Part shown: positions 16,386 through 25,924 of the stretch, piece by piece | How positions within the stretch are numbered: position 1 is the stretch's first letter | How the letters are laid out: each line of letters opens with the position of its first letter | Source: Nitrospirales bacterium | Lineage (GTDB): Bacteria > Nitrospirota > Nitrospiria > Nitrospirales > UBA8639 | NCBI GenBank assembly: GCA_021603905.1 | Contig: BQIU01000027.1 | Span: 1-43,674, forward strand | DNA length: 43,674 nt | Direction of reading: 5' to 3' | Translations under genes and position numbers: made by a program | Notes under the pieces: generated by a model | Database searches by the model: none | Seen by the model: only the letters and a program-made list of their open reading frames with translations | Told to the model about the DNA's origin: nothing

Positions 16386-16742
16386 TCACATTCCCAAAGT
16401 GAAGAGCTCACCAATAAAACCTAAAACCGCGATACGCCTAGCCTGAATGAGGTAGATACTTACCCAAACACCCATTTTTAGGAAAATTAAGAAAGACACG
16501 CTATCCAAAAAACCTGAATAAATGGCTATACACCCATCTTGAAAGCAGAGCAAACCAGCAAGGAAGCCTCTCAAGGCTCTGAATTTCCTGCCCAATGAAC
16601 ATGTAAGATACGATGAAAATTCGCGTACTAAGAAGTGGAGAACCAGAGCTCGTGTCATCAAGCGCGCTTTGCGCAAACTACAAAAACGTTCACTTAGATC
16701 ATGGATATTGTAATGGACGAGAGGGAGTTGGCTTGGAAGCAC
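16386..16742 (-). pseudogene. Decayed C-terminal part of a WaaE/KdtX-like GT2
   Basis: A 118-codon open frame. Residues 8-20 (LVHYNIHDLSERF) and the later GFLAGLLCFQDG and SFLIFLKM segments follow the order of the C-terminal half of WaaE/KdtX-type family-2 glycosyltransferases, where HY-x-DLSE is followed by a basic helix, RGFLDG and a final FLKYAK helix. The N-terminal GT-A domain (DDxS, DADE) is absent, and the upstream minus strand (16743-16951) carries stops. I read it as a relic of a deleted glycosyltransferase. The match is by pattern only and short. Confidence 0.35.
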
Positions 16743-16951
16743 TCAAAACGGGAACAGGCAACAAAAATAATTTGTGAGATTACGCCTCAAGTCCCCTAGG
16801 CCCTCCATCTCAGACGTCTCTCGCTTTTGAGGAGTCACGACCGCTTATAGAGGAATAACAAGGACTCGGAATAAAAGACAGCTCAAAGATCAGGTCTACA
16901 CAATGAAACATACCAGGGTCTTGGAAAAAGATAAGCGAAGTACTGTGCGGC

Positions 16952-18109
16952 TCAACACCGATATTGAGAAATTAACATATTCACTGTTTCAATGACTCTG
17001 TTGATATCCGACTCCGTCATTTTTGGATAGATCGGTAGTGAAATAATTCGCTCACACACCTTCGTGGCTATGGGGAAATCATCAGGTCGGTACTTATAAG
17101 TCTTGCGGTAATACGGATGAAGATGAAGAGGATGAAAGTGGACACTGACTCCAATGCCCTGTTCTTTCAGTAATGCAATGAATTGATTCCTCCCAATTCG
17201 CAACCGTTCCAGGTCAAGCTGGATAACATAGAGATGCCAGGCATGCTCCATCTCTGTACTGACAGACGGAACGATGATTTCTGGAATTTTCTGGAACGCA
17301 TCATTGTAAAGCCCGGCATAGTACTGCCGCACCATTCCAAATCGATCACATTTCCTTAACTGAGAAATCCCAAGTGCCGAAGCCATATCGGTTAAATTAT
17401 ACTTGTACCCTGGATAGCAAATATCATAGCGCCAGGAACCTTCTGGGCTATACCGATTCACGGCCTCACGCGAAATTCCGTGAAGGCTCAAAATTCTCAT
17501 TCGCTCGGCCCACTCGGCATTATCAGTCGTCGCCATTCCCCCTTCCCCAGTCGTAATCGTTTTGGTCGCATAAAAGGAAAAACAGGTAATGTCGCCAATC
17601 GTCCCCACCTTTTTCCCTCGATATCGGGCTGGAAGCGCATGAGCGGCGTCCTCAATCACTTTGATATCATGCTGTCTGGCTAACGCCAGCAGTGGATCCA
17701 TGGCGCAAGGCTGACCTGCAAAATGTACGGGAATGATCGCTTTCGTCTTCGAGGATATGGCCTGCTCAACCGATTGAATATCAATATTCAGCGTGTCCTC
17801 TTGACAGTCAACCAACACAGGGCTTGCATTGAGATAATGGACAACTTCGGCCGTTGCGGCAAATGTCATCGTTGGCACAATAACTTCATCCCCGGCTGTC
17901 ACACCAACCGCCTCCAAAGCCAAATGTAAAGCAGCGGTACAAGAATTGACAGCGACGGCATGTCGAGCGCCAATTTGTGAATTAAATTCTTCCTCGAACT
18001 GTTGAGTCTTCGAACCCGTCGTCAACCAACCAGATCGCAGCGTCTCAACCACAGCAGCGATATCGTCCTCACCAATATCAGGACGATGAAATGGGAGAAA
18101 AGGTGTCAT
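16952..18109 (-). CDS. DegT/DnrJ/EryC1-type PLP sugar aminotransferase
   Basis: 385 residues, full family length. The PLP lysine is Lys183 in SFYATKTITTGEGGM, the ring-stacking region is IEDAAHALPA (Asp154), and the N-terminal GSKTQQFEEEF and NSCTAALHLAL segments bind the cofactor phosphate. The SFYATK-TTGEGG variant is common in enzymes acting on 4-keto-6-deoxy sugar nucleotides (ArnB/PseC/PglE-like). It could aminate the 4-keto product of the dehydratase domain at 12985-15909, which would give a 4-amino-4,6-dideoxy sugar; that link is inference. The ATG at 18109 is the only early start. It stands alone, with 172 bp to the next gene upstream. Confidence 0.93.
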   Translation of the reverse strand: MTPFLPFHRPDIGEDDIAAVVETLRSGWLTTGSKTQQFEEEFNSQIGARHAVAVNSCTAALHLALEAVGVTAGDEVIVPTMTFAATAEVVHYLNASPVLVDCQEDTLNIDIQSVEQAISSKTKAIIPVHFAGQPCAMDPLLALARQHDIKVIEDAAHALPARYRGKKVGTIGDITCFSFYATKTITTGEGGMATTDNAEWAERMRILSLHGISREAVNRYSPEGSWRYDICYPGYKYNLTDMASALGISQLRKCDRFGMVRQYYAGLYNDAFQKIPEIIVPSVSTEMEHAWHLYVIQLDLERLRIGRNQFIALLKEQGIGVSVHFHPLHLHPYYRKTYKYRPDDFPIATKVCERIISLPIYPKMTESDINRVIETVNMLISQYRC

Positions 18110-18281
18110 AAGTTGTTACCGGTATACATAGACCGCTCCAGAACAAAATGATTGTGGGGTCTCAAGAGAAATTAGGACTAAGTACAGTACATGGCAAAGG
18201 AAGTCTACTTCAAGAATTTCTCACTCTCTAGACTCATCAATTACAAAACATCGCATTTACCAGAACACCATGCTTGAAACA

Positions 18282-19856
18282 TTAGTGAACAGCCGTCGCT
18301 TTATCAAAAGTTGAACTTGTCAGCGCTGAAAGAAAGATCACACCAGTTCCAGAAAGTAATAGCGGCACGTCTATTTCTCTGTTCACGAAAGCCCATGAAA
18401 CCAGCTCTACCCCTAATAAGACTACGAAACCAATGACCAAAGAAAAAATAATGGCCGTTACCACGGAACGTACCAATCGTGAAAAAATGATATAAGCAAG
18501 AAATCCTATGGGAAACAATGCGACAGACCAAAAGGCCCATTTACCGACAGAGTAAAATAGCGTCAAATGATCTCGTCCATCGACCGTAAGAATGGCATGT
18601 TTTCGCCCGTCCACAAACAGCGTGAAATAACCGACGCGATAGGTCACGACAATGTGGTGGCGTCCCTCAATGAGCGGATCATCCGTCGTCTGCAAAGCGG
18701 GGTGAATACCATTCAGACCAGATAAAGGCGTCCGTAATCGAAAGATAATATTTTTTCCATCCTGACCAAGCGTAAAATTCCGCAATAACGTATTCGCTGA
18801 ATATGAAAGGATTCTCGCAGGTCCAGCTTGCTCAAGGTTCTCCGGCTCCACCCACACCTCAACAGACAGCTGGCTGCGAGAACACATGTGGCGTAAACAA
18901 AGTTTTTGGGCGGGCCCCGCACTGGTAATACTCGTGGACGCTAAAAGTTCGACACCCTGTGGGGCAATCCAAGAGATTTTCTCTCGATCACCAATGGACA
19001 AGTCGAGAGGCGGCTCAAAACCAGAGCGATCCTGGACTGTTGTTCCTCTCCCTTCGGTAAACGAATAAAGTGCGACAGGACCATTCCGATTACCCTTTTG
19101 AGAGGGCCTCTGGAAGGGCCCTGAATGGAAATGACGCTGTACCTCTTTAGCAGTTAGGACATTGTCATAGAGGGCCACAAAATAAAGTTTTCCAAGCCAA
19201 GGGCGGTCGCCACTCGCTTCATTACCTAATTGAAATGGATAGCTTGGATCCCAATTTCGAAAATCCGTACCAAGGATGCTCAGACTAGTCAGATCAAACA
19301 GCGCCATCACATACACCAAGAATAGCCACAGGACCATCGGGGATTTCTGCAGATTCGCCCACACTCTACAGGCATATCGACGACCAACATCATAGCCATA
19401 CGAACCAGCTACCGCCCCAAGAGTTCCGCCAATAGAATTCAGAAATACATCCGCAATCGAGGGGGCACGCGGGAGAAAAATCTGACTGTACTCAATCAAA
19501 ACACTCACTAAACAGGCAAAGCAGACAACAATGATAAGCCTTGACCACTGACTCCGACAACGACACGCAGGAAGAATGCTCAACAAAAAACCAAATGGGG
19601 CAAACAGCAAAACATTTCCGACAATCTCTTCAATGGGCGTACAACACACAACAGCCGCCAAAGGCTCAAATCGGATTGAAGCGAGATCAAGAAACTTCCA
19701 TGACGAGTCGAAAGAAAACGTAAACGGCATCAGAGTCAAGACTAAGAGATAGATGCTATATGTGCTCAAAAGTATGAGCACACGTCTACTCCCGATCAAC
19801 CTCTCACACGCTTGTTCTGCTTGATAGAAGCTCACTGGTACAAACAAATTGGCCAC
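18282..19856 (-). CDS. VanZ-like membrane protein with LamG-type periplasmic domain
   Basis: 524 residues. The N-terminal third is VanZ-like: several helices, the motif VGNVLLFAPFGFLLS (about 80-94) and SVLIEYSQIFLPRAPSIADV (about 117-136), followed by NSIGGTLGA. Residues about 205-430 form a non-membrane region with concanavalin-like (LamG/Laminin_G_3) features: GKLYFVALYDNVLTAKEVQRHF, GPVALYSFTEGRGTTVQDRSG and RHHIVVTYRVGYFTLFVDGR. Three or four helices close the protein (about 440-515). LamG folds often bind carbohydrate, so it may sense or hold the polymer at the membrane; function is not established. The first codon is GTG at 19856 with no clear ribosome site, so the exact start is uncertain. 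Confidence 0.85.
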   Translation of the reverse strand: MANLFVPVSFYQAEQACERLIGSRRVLILLSTYSIYLLVLTLMPFTFSFDSSWKFLDLASIRFEPLAAVVCCTPIEEIVGNVLLFAPFGFLLSILPACRCRSQWSRLIIVVCFACLVSVLIEYSQIFLPRAPSIADVFLNSIGGTLGAVAGSYGYDVGRRYACRVWANLQKSPMVLWLFLVYVMALFDLTSLSILGTDFRNWDPSYPFQLGNEASGDRPWLGKLYFVALYDNVLTAKEVQRHFHSGPFQRPSQKGNRNGPVALYSFTEGRGTTVQDRSGFEPPLDLSIGDREKISWIAPQGVELLASTSITSAGPAQKLCLRHMCSRSQLSVEVWVEPENLEQAGPARILSYSANTLLRNFTLGQDGKNIIFRLRTPLSGLNGIHPALQTTDDPLIEGRHHIVVTYRVGYFTLFVDGRKHAILTVDGRDHLTLFYSVGKWAFWSVALFPIGFLAYIIFSRLVRSVVTAIIFSLVIGFVVLLGVELVSWAFVNREIDVPLLLSGTGVIFLSALTSSTFDKATAVH

Positions 19857-20360
19857 ACAGAATCACTCAGACAATTGAAATAATCTACAAACCTCCACGA
19901 AATTCAACCTTCGTCAAATAGCATGACACTAAGTCAAGGAACGTAATAGGAGTATAGAAGAACTTACACCGCGAGATGTTTATTTGCCTGACATTGGAAG
20001 GAGAACAATAGCAACAACGCGTAACCCTGACATCTAAAAGATCAGTGCACAAATGGGAATGAAAGAGTTCAGCTGAATCATATAAGCAACTGATCCAACG
20101 TTTAGGGTGCGGAGCAAACGATCACTCAACAACAAGTCTCGCGACACAAACTCGACGGGAGAATTAGCTGAAAAACCCACGAGGCGGCGTTACCATCAAC
20201 TGATTCCCTCCAAGCCTCAAATAGTACGAGGCAGGAAAACAACGCTGGAAGGGAAAGGTCAAGTCGTTCTCTACATGAAACGTCACCAAGAACTAAATCC
20301 TTGTAACATTCATCAAAATCAAGGGGTACACCAAAAAGCAATAATCCGACAAACTCGCAC
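19857..20360. other. Non-coding gap
   Basis: About 500 bases between a methyltransferase stop and the VanZ-LamG start. Open frames on both strands here are overlapping, lack ribosome sites and resemble no known protein. Confidence 0.45.
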
Positions 20361-21083
20361 TCACGCATTCAATCGCAGAACAAAATGCGAACACGTAAGA
20401 TACTGAACGAAACGATTTGCCGTAATATTCGTAAAGGGCTGGAGCGGAGACCAGCGAATATCTAACAATCGAAATCCCGCCGATACAAACACCCGGCTCC
20501 AAACAACAGGATCTTGATGCTTCGCCCACTCAATATTTTTAGCAAAAGGAGAGGAAAGCCCTATACAATCCCAAAAATTTGTCCGCCCACAATCAGCAAT
20601 AATAATAGTGCCCCCAGGTTTCATCCTTCGGTGAAGATCTGTCGCAATATTAAGAAATTGACTGAATGACTCCTGATTTTCATGAAGATCAACAACGGCT
20701 TGTTCATTTAAATGGTTAATAACATTGTACAAAATGACCGTATCATATTTACCTTCCTCCATCGGCAATTGGTGAAGAAAGTAGTCATAGGCCAAGACGG
20801 TTTCGTTTAACCCAAGCGCATTGACTGTCTGCCGTAATGTCTCTAACGTTTGTGAGGTACTGCCGTCAGACTCCGGTTCAATGCCAATTGCTTGTTTCGC
20901 ACCGTTTATAGCCGCCCAGATGACCCAAGCGCCAGTTCCACAACCAACCTCCAAAACTGTGGAATCAGAAAAAGCAATCCCATCAAACAAAAAATTGGCG
21001 CGCGTCGCATATCTCGCCTGACTCGCATATCCAACGAGTTGAGCGGCAATTTCGCTTCGCTCCCGAACACGATTCTGTGCCAT
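20361..21083 (-). CDS. Class I SAM-dependent methyltransferase
   Basis: 240 residues from the ATG at 21083, which has GGAAGAG at good spacing; the open frame extends to a TTG at 21101 without support. Motif I is VLEVGCGTGAW (43-53) and binds S-adenosylmethionine. The acidic end of strand 2 is GIEPES, and motif IV-like text is YDTVILYNVINHLNE. A GGTIIIADCGR segment follows. The N-terminal SQARYATRANFLF helix precedes the fold. The substrate is unknown; in this setting methylation of a sugar in the repeat unit or of a lipid-linked intermediate is plausible. The gene lies 142 bp downstream of another methyltransferase (21226-21966), with a short inverted repeat between them. Confidence 0.88.
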   Translation of the reverse strand: MAQNRVRERSEIAAQLVGYASQARYATRANFLFDGIAFSDSTVLEVGCGTGAWVIWAAINGAKQAIGIEPESDGSTSQTLETLRQTVNALGLNETVLAYDYFLHQLPMEEGKYDTVILYNVINHLNEQAVVDLHENQESFSQFLNIATDLHRRMKPGGTIIIADCGRTNFWDCIGLSSPFAKNIEWAKHQDPVVWSRVFVSAGFRLLDIRWSPLQPFTNITANRFVQYLTCSHFVLRLNA

Positions 21084-21128
21084 ACTTATCTCTTCCTTCA
21101 ATACGAAGATTTATTTTCGTCTTGAACC

Positions 21129-21148
21129 TGAGACTCTGAAGTGTCTCA
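21129..21148. repeat. Short inverted repeat between two methyltransferase genes
   Basis: TGAGAC (21129-21134) and GTCTCA (21143-21148) can pair around an eight-base loop. No T-run follows on the minus strand, so it is not a clear terminator. Confidence 0.3.
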
Positions 21149-21225
21149 TTGGCCAAAAACATTCATTCCACTTGAACCTATCACACCTGACCTTGCTCGC
21201 TCAGAGTCTTTACAGATGTGATTAC

Positions 21226-21966
21226 TCATGATCTCTGGATGATGCCAAGATAGTGTGTATTAAAAATTTTCGTATATTCAAGTAACGAACATGCAACCCA
21301 GGAGACCGGAGCTAACATTCGAGCAATTGGTGGAGCTAATGTCACACGATGTAATTGTAACTCACAATTGGGAAAAAGTTTTCGAATTTCCTTTTTATTC
21401 ACGCCGCGAACATTAGAGTTCCTCGGGTTATTTACATGAAAGTCATACCAAATAATCGCTCCTCCGACCTTCACGACACGTAACATTTCCGAAGCAATTT
21501 GAGCTTGCATGTCCTGATCTAACACTGAGGTCAACACCGTAGACTGTAAAACAAGATCAAATTGGTTATCAGTATAATCAAGCTTCGCCGCACTTCCACA
21601 TGTGAGGTGAACTGTGTTCGGGCACAAACGCCGTGCTTCGGAAATACGCTCCTCTACTAAATCGACACCATGAATATTCTCGGGCTGCATGCCCCAATTA
21701 ATGAACTGTCGGAGCCAATACCCCGTTCCACACCCAACCTCTAAAATGGATACGTGTCCTAATGAACTCAGTCGGTACTTTTCCAATATGCCTAAAAGTC
21801 GCCGCTCCCGCGACTGAATCATAAATAGGTGACCCGCACGAAACCACGAGTTACGCTGATCATCATGACGGCCAGCATAGACACCCTGAATCCGCGCCTC
21901 TTCACTCTGCGAGCCATATGATTGAATTGACATGTTTATTTCATCGGCAACATTGTGACCACTCAT
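21226..21966 (-). CDS. Class I SAM-dependent methyltransferase (Methyltransf_11-like)
   Basis: 246 residues. Motif I is ILEVGCGTGYW (about 73-83), strand 2 ends in GVDLVEERI, motif II/III text is FDLVLQSTVLTSVLD, and VKVGGAIIWYDFHVNNPRN gives the post-IV strand. An N-terminal RNSWFRAGHLFMIQSRERRLL helix resembles sugar-locus methyltransferases that also carry a WYDF segment. The target is not visible; polymer or intermediate methylation is inferred. The ATG at 21966 is used. It is separated from the aminotransferase at 22100 by about 130 bp and probably shares its transcript. Confidence 0.9.
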   Translation of the reverse strand: MSGHNVADEINMSIQSYGSQSEEARIQGVYAGRHDDQRNSWFRAGHLFMIQSRERRLLGILEKYRLSSLGHVSILEVGCGTGYWLRQFINWGMQPENIHGVDLVEERISEARRLCPNTVHLTCGSAAKLDYTDNQFDLVLQSTVLTSVLDQDMQAQIASEMLRVVKVGGAIIWYDFHVNNPRNSNVRGVNKKEIRKLFPNCELQLHRVTLAPPIARMLAPVSWVACSLLEYTKIFNTHYLGIIQRS

Positions 21967-22099
21967 CGCCTTCGTTTATTCAATAAGAAACGCGCACTCA
22001 ATCGTTCAATGCCTGAGAAGGGAAATAGCAGCCACGCTCCCCCACATCTCACACCAACACGGTAAAAATCAACGGCAGTAAAAACTACCCCATGAGTTT

Positions 22100-23239
22100 T
22101 TACCTATCGAAAAATTCGGCAATTGCTCTCACGACTGTTTCTTGTTGGTCTAACGTAAGCTCAGGATAGATCGGTATACCCAAATTTTCTTGACAGGCTT
22201 TTTCTGCTTGCGGCAGATCACCCGGCACATACCCCAACGATGCGTAACATTCCTGGAGATGTAACGGAACGGGATAATAGATTTCGGCGCCGATCTTCTG
22301 CTCTTTTAAAAACTCGCGAAGCGCATCACGTTTTGGGACTCGAATGATGAATTGATTATAGATGTGATAATGAGGCACCTGCGAATCTCGATATACCGCT
22401 GGAGGAAGATGAACAGGATCATTTCCAGTCAACTGATATTGTGTAAACAATTGCTCATATCGCATCGCATTCTGTTGTCTCATCGATGTCCACTGGTCTA
22501 AGTAGGAGAGCTTCACATTCAACACGCTGGCTTGCAGTGTATCCAACCGAAAGTTCCCGCCGACAGCTTGATGATAGTATTTTGGCCTTCCTCCCTGCGT
22601 TCGGAGCAATCGAACTCGATCGGCAAGTGCCTCGTCATTCGTCACAACCATCCCACCATCACCCAGGGCCCCAAGGTTTTTACTTGGAAAGAAGGAAAGA
22701 CATCCGATGTTCCCTATACTTCCAGCGCGACGACGATCTTTATACTCCGCTCCAATAGCCTGTGCCGCATCTTCAATAACAACAAGTTCATGCTCAGCAG
22801 CAATCTCAAGGATCGGATCCATATCAGCACATTGACCATACAGATGAACAGGAACAATCGCTCGTGTTCGTGGCGTAATGGCTGCTTGAATTTTTTGTGG
22901 ATCAAGATTGAGCGTGTCCGGCTCGACATCGACAAAGACCGGCGTTGCGCCGACACGCGTAATACACCCAGCTGTCGCAAAAAACGAGAGTGGGGTCGTA
23001 ATCACTTCATCATCAGGTCCAAGCCCAAGCGCCATAAGAGAAACCAGCAATGCGTCGGTCCCTGAGGACACCCCAATACCACAGCGCGCCTGACAATACG
23101 CTGCCACGCGTTCCTCTAATATTTTGACCTCTTCTCCTAAGATATAACTATTCTTATCAATCACACGCTCTATAGCCGCAAGAATGTCCTTACGAATTGG
23201 CTCATGCTGTGCATTCAAATCTAGCAATGGAACACTCAT
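22100..23239 (-). CDS. DegT-type aminotransferase, WbpE/WlbC-like
   Basis: 379 residues from the ATG at 23239, which has GAGAGG six bases upstream; the open frame reaches 23269 but would overlap the upstream gene. PLP lysine is Lys187 in LSFFPSKNLGALGDGG, with IEDAAQAIGA (155-164) stacking on the ring and SSGTDALLVSLMALG near 58-72. The SFFPSKNLG-GDGG signature is that of 3-aminotransferases such as WbpE/WlbC, FdtB and QdtB. It starts 11 bp after the stop of the fused dehydrogenase-acyltransferase, so both are one unit. Together they would carry out oxidation at C3, amination and N-acetylation, giving a 2,3-diacetamido-uronic acid nucleotide if the substrate is UDP-GlcNAcA. No 6-dehydrogenase is in the window. 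Confidence 0.92.
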   Translation of the reverse strand: MSVPLLDLNAQHEPIRKDILAAIERVIDKNSYILGEEVKILEERVAAYCQARCGIGVSSGTDALLVSLMALGLGPDDEVITTPLSFFATAGCITRVGATPVFVDVEPDTLNLDPQKIQAAITPRTRAIVPVHLYGQCADMDPILEIAAEHELVVIEDAAQAIGAEYKDRRRAGSIGNIGCLSFFPSKNLGALGDGGMVVTNDEALADRVRLLRTQGGRPKYYHQAVGGNFRLDTLQASVLNVKLSYLDQWTSMRQQNAMRYEQLFTQYQLTGNDPVHLPPAVYRDSQVPHYHIYNQFIIRVPKRDALREFLKEQKIGAEIYYPVPLHLQECYASLGYVPGDLPQAEKACQENLGIPIYPELTLDQQETVVRAIAEFFDR

Positions 23240-23249
23240 AGTTGCCTCT

Positions 23250-24860
23250 CTACCTTTCCAGGTCAACACGCTTGCAGATGTCTACACCGTCCATTGTGTA
23301 TCGTCCACTACAGACACACACCGCTTCCTGTTCAGACCAAACCAACTTGACCCCACACTCACACATCCACCCTGTAACTCTGGCTGGAGATCCAAGAACT
23401 AAAGCATAATCCGGAACATCCCTGGTCACGACAGATCCGGCTCCGATGAACGCATATCGCCCAACCGTCAATCCACAAAGAATCGTACAGTTCGCCCCAA
23501 GAGTTGCGCCTTTCCGGACAAGCGTGCGCTGCAGTTCATTCATCCTTGGAATATCACTTCTTGGATTAAACACATTCGTAAAGACCATTGAGGGACCGCA
23601 GAACACCGAATCTTCTAGGGTGACCCCTTCATAAACCGAAACATTATTTTGAATTTTCACACCATTTCCAATCGATACGTTTGGCCCCACAACGACATTC
23701 TGGCCAATTTTACACTGCGTCCCAATCCGAGTCCCTTTGAGAATGTGTGAAAAATGCCAAATGCTTGTTCCCTCCCCAATTTCAACTCCCTCATCCACAC
23801 AAGCAGATTCATGGGCAAAATACCCAAGTGATGATACAGAAGTCTGCTCGGTACGATCTGAAATTTTTTGCTCTAAGGCGATTTGGCATTGCTGAAGTAC
23901 GGTCAAAACCTGTAACCCTTCCACACCATCTGTCCGTGGAGTCTTTCGAGATTGTATGCATTCAATAAAATGGAGACATTCCTCACGCAATGGTTCCTTC
24001 TCATCTAAAACCACAGGTTGAGCATCGGCTTTATTCGCAATCGGGTGATGAGCCTTCCATGCAATCGAATGGGGAAACAAACGCAACTTATCTGTTTTCT
24101 CCACATCATCGAATACAGCCATCTTCTTATCACCGACTACGATCAATTTTTGCTCCTTGAAAGGATGAAGCCAGGAGACAAAGATATGAGCTTTCACCCC
24201 GCTAGGAAACGACAACAAACTCACGGTCACATCAGCAATCTGTTGCTGCAGATAATTTCCCCCTTGAGCTTGAACACTCTCTGGCATTTCTCCAAGAAGA
24301 CCAAGAATGACAGAAATATCGTGAGGCGCGAAAGACCAAAGAATATTTTCTTCTCGTCTAATTTTCCCTAAATTGAGGCGATTCGAATAAATGTACTGAA
24401 CTCGCCCAAGTTCTCCCGAATCGATAAGTGTTTTGAGTTCAAGAATCGCAGGATGATACCAGAGTAAATGACCAACCATCAGAATGCGTGCCCGATCTTT
24501 CGCCAGAGCTACAAGCTCTTTTCCTTGGTCAACATACAAGCACAGGGGTTTTTCAACAAAGACATCCTTTCCAGCGAGAAGAGCTTCTCGGACAATTGTT
24601 GCGTGAGTTTCCGCAGGAGTTGCAATCGCAACAGCTTGAATCGCCGGATCATTGATAATGTCTGAATAATTCTGAACGAATTTGATGCCAGGGTAGGACT
24701 CACGTAACACCATCACCGCCTGTGAATCACTTTCACATATCGCTTCTAATGCCTGAATCGCATGAAAGTTGCGAACAAGATTTTTCCCCCAGTAACCGGC
24801 CCCAATGACGGCAACACGAGGAATCGCCTGAACATTTTTCAAGGTATGACTGTTCGACAT
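23250..24860 (-). CDS. Fusion of Gfo/Idh/MocA dehydrogenase and left-handed beta-helix acyltransferase (WlbA-WlbB type)
   Basis: 536 residues. Residues 1-335 are a Gfo/Idh/MocA oxidoreductase: [10 protein letters not shown] (18-27), EKP with Lys104, GHLLWYHP (130-137) and [12 protein letters not shown] with His180, matching WlbA/WbpB, which oxidises C3 of UDP-GlcNAcA. Residues about 345-500 are hexapeptide repeats of a WlbB/WbpD-type N-acetyltransferase ([40 protein letters not shown]). The C-terminal 35 residues hold a short cysteine-rich ribbon (CECG and CVC), as in some stand-alone WlbB relatives. The two activities act before and after the aminotransferase encoded just downstream, so the fusion joins non-consecutive steps. 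ATG at 24860. Confidence 0.93.
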   Translation of the reverse strand: MSNSHTLKNVQAIPRVAVIGAGYWGKNLVRNFHAIQALEAICESDSQAVMVLRESYPGIKFVQNYSDIINDPAIQAVAIATPAETHATIVREALLAGKDVFVEKPLCLYVDQGKELVALAKDRARILMVGHLLWYHPAILELKTLIDSGELGRVQYIYSNRLNLGKIRREENILWSFAPHDISVILGLLGEMPESVQAQGGNYLQQQIADVTVSLLSFPSGVKAHIFVSWLHPFKEQKLIVVGDKKMAVFDDVEKTDKLRLFPHSIAWKAHHPIANKADAQPVVLDEKEPLREECLHFIECIQSRKTPRTDGVEGLQVLTVLQQCQIALEQKISDRTEQTSVSSLGYFAHESACVDEGVEIGEGTSIWHFSHILKGTRIGTQCKIGQNVVVGPNVSIGNGVKIQNNVSVYEGVTLEDSVFCGPSMVFTNVFNPRSDIPRMNELQRTLVRKGATLGANCTILCGLTVGRYAFIGAGSVVTRDVPDYALVLGSPARVTGWMCECGVKLVWSEQEAVCVCSGRYTMDGVDICKRVDLER

Positions 24861-24916
24861 GCTTTAGCTCCTACGTCAATCAATACTGCAACCAATCGTT
24901 CCTTCACGGATTCACC

Positions 24917-25924
24917 TTATTTTGTAGACTTCGGCACACCCGCGCCCACCAGATTCCACGCAAATCCCACCGCATACGCTGCATGCATTAGAAAAGCGGC
25001 AAGAGGAAATAATACGCCAGGCATCACACCTTTTTGTGTGGCAACCCAAATCCCAGTGGCCAGTAGCACCAACACGTAGGAGCCCAACGGCACACATCCC
25101 GCCCATGCCCACCAATCAGGAACCCACCAACAGGCAAGCGCCAACAAAAGCGCGACAGGGAAAAATACAATTGGCACCAGTTGCCTGAAAGAAGCTGGGA
25201 CTTTGTGTTTTTTTAACACTTCCACACGAAAATACCCATAGAAAAAGTATTGCCAAAATAATCGCCTCGGAGTATCACGCACGAAATACCGACATTCAGC
25301 GAGTGGAGAAAGATAGACTCTTCCGCCATTGAGTGCCATACGTAAATTTAATTCATCATCCTGATTACGAATGAGATTTTCATCATATAAGCCAATTTGT
25401 TCAAATACTTCACGTCGAAACATTGGAAAACATGCTCCTTCAGCATACCCTTCGAACGTACTGAAACGATGCTTCGCATTTCCCACACCGACGGGATGCG
25501 ACATCGCCACCGCGACAGCACGACCAAAGGCACTTCTTCCTTCACTTCGAATTGGTCCACCAGAACACCAGACATCGGGATGCTCCTCAAGGACATTGAC
25601 GCATGCCTGAATATAGCTTTTTGAATAGTGAGTATGAGCTCCCATGATAGCAATAAACCGTCCACTGGACTCGCGTATTCCTGCGTTCATCGCATGAGGA
25701 GTGAAAAACGCGGGATTATCAATTACTCGAAGTCGAGAATCATCCTTTATAAGCTCTTGAAGTATTTCACGGGTGCCATCCGTTGACATCCCGTCGACAA
25801 CAAGAACTTCAAAGCCTCCATCAGGAGACTGTTGATTTAATATGGAACGCACGCCCTCTTCGATATGCACGTATTCATTTCGACAAGGAACAATCACCGA
25901 AACAGTAGGATATTTTGACTTCAT
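24917..25924 (-). CDS. ExoA-like GT2 glycosyltransferase
   Basis: 335 residues. Family-2 fold with SVIVPCRNEYVHIEEGV (about 9-25), VVDGMSTDGTREIL (42-55) and the IMGAHTHYSKSY variant (about 92-103) in the place of DxD, typical of succinoglycan ExoA-like enzymes. NQDDELNLRMALNGGRV (about 190-206) gives the acceptor-side acidic residues. Three or four C-terminal membrane helices (about 235-325) anchor it to the inner membrane. It probably adds one sugar to the lipid-linked repeat unit. It is 56 bp upstream of the dehydrogenase-acyltransferase gene and is the first gene of the minus-strand block that ends at 16952. ATG at 25924. Confidence 0.92.
   Translation of the reverse strand: MKSKYPTVSVIVPCRNEYVHIEEGVRSILNQQSPDGGFEVLVVDGMSTDGTREILQELIKDDSRLRVIDNPAFFTPHAMNAGIRESSGRFIAIMGAHTHYSKSYIQACVNVLEEHPDVWCSGGPIRSEGRSAFGRAVAVAMSHPVGVGNAKHRFSTFEGYAEGACFPMFRREVFEQIGLYDENLIRNQDDELNLRMALNGGRVYLSPLAECRYFVRDTPRRLFWQYFFYGYFRVEVLKKHKVPASFRQLVPIVFFPVALLLALACWWVPDWWAWAGCVPLGSYVLVLLATGIWVATQKGVMPGVLFPLAAFLMHAAYAVGFAWNLVGAGVPKSTK

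Noticed and set aside
20107..20406. A 99-codon plus-strand frame between the methyltransferase and VanZ genes
   Set aside because: No ribosome site, basic low-information sequence, and it overlaps the end of the methyltransferase gene.
22532..23065. A 177-codon plus-strand open frame
   Set aside because: It lies fully antisense to the DegT-type aminotransferase, whose motifs and ribosome site are clear; the plus frame has no recognisable motif.
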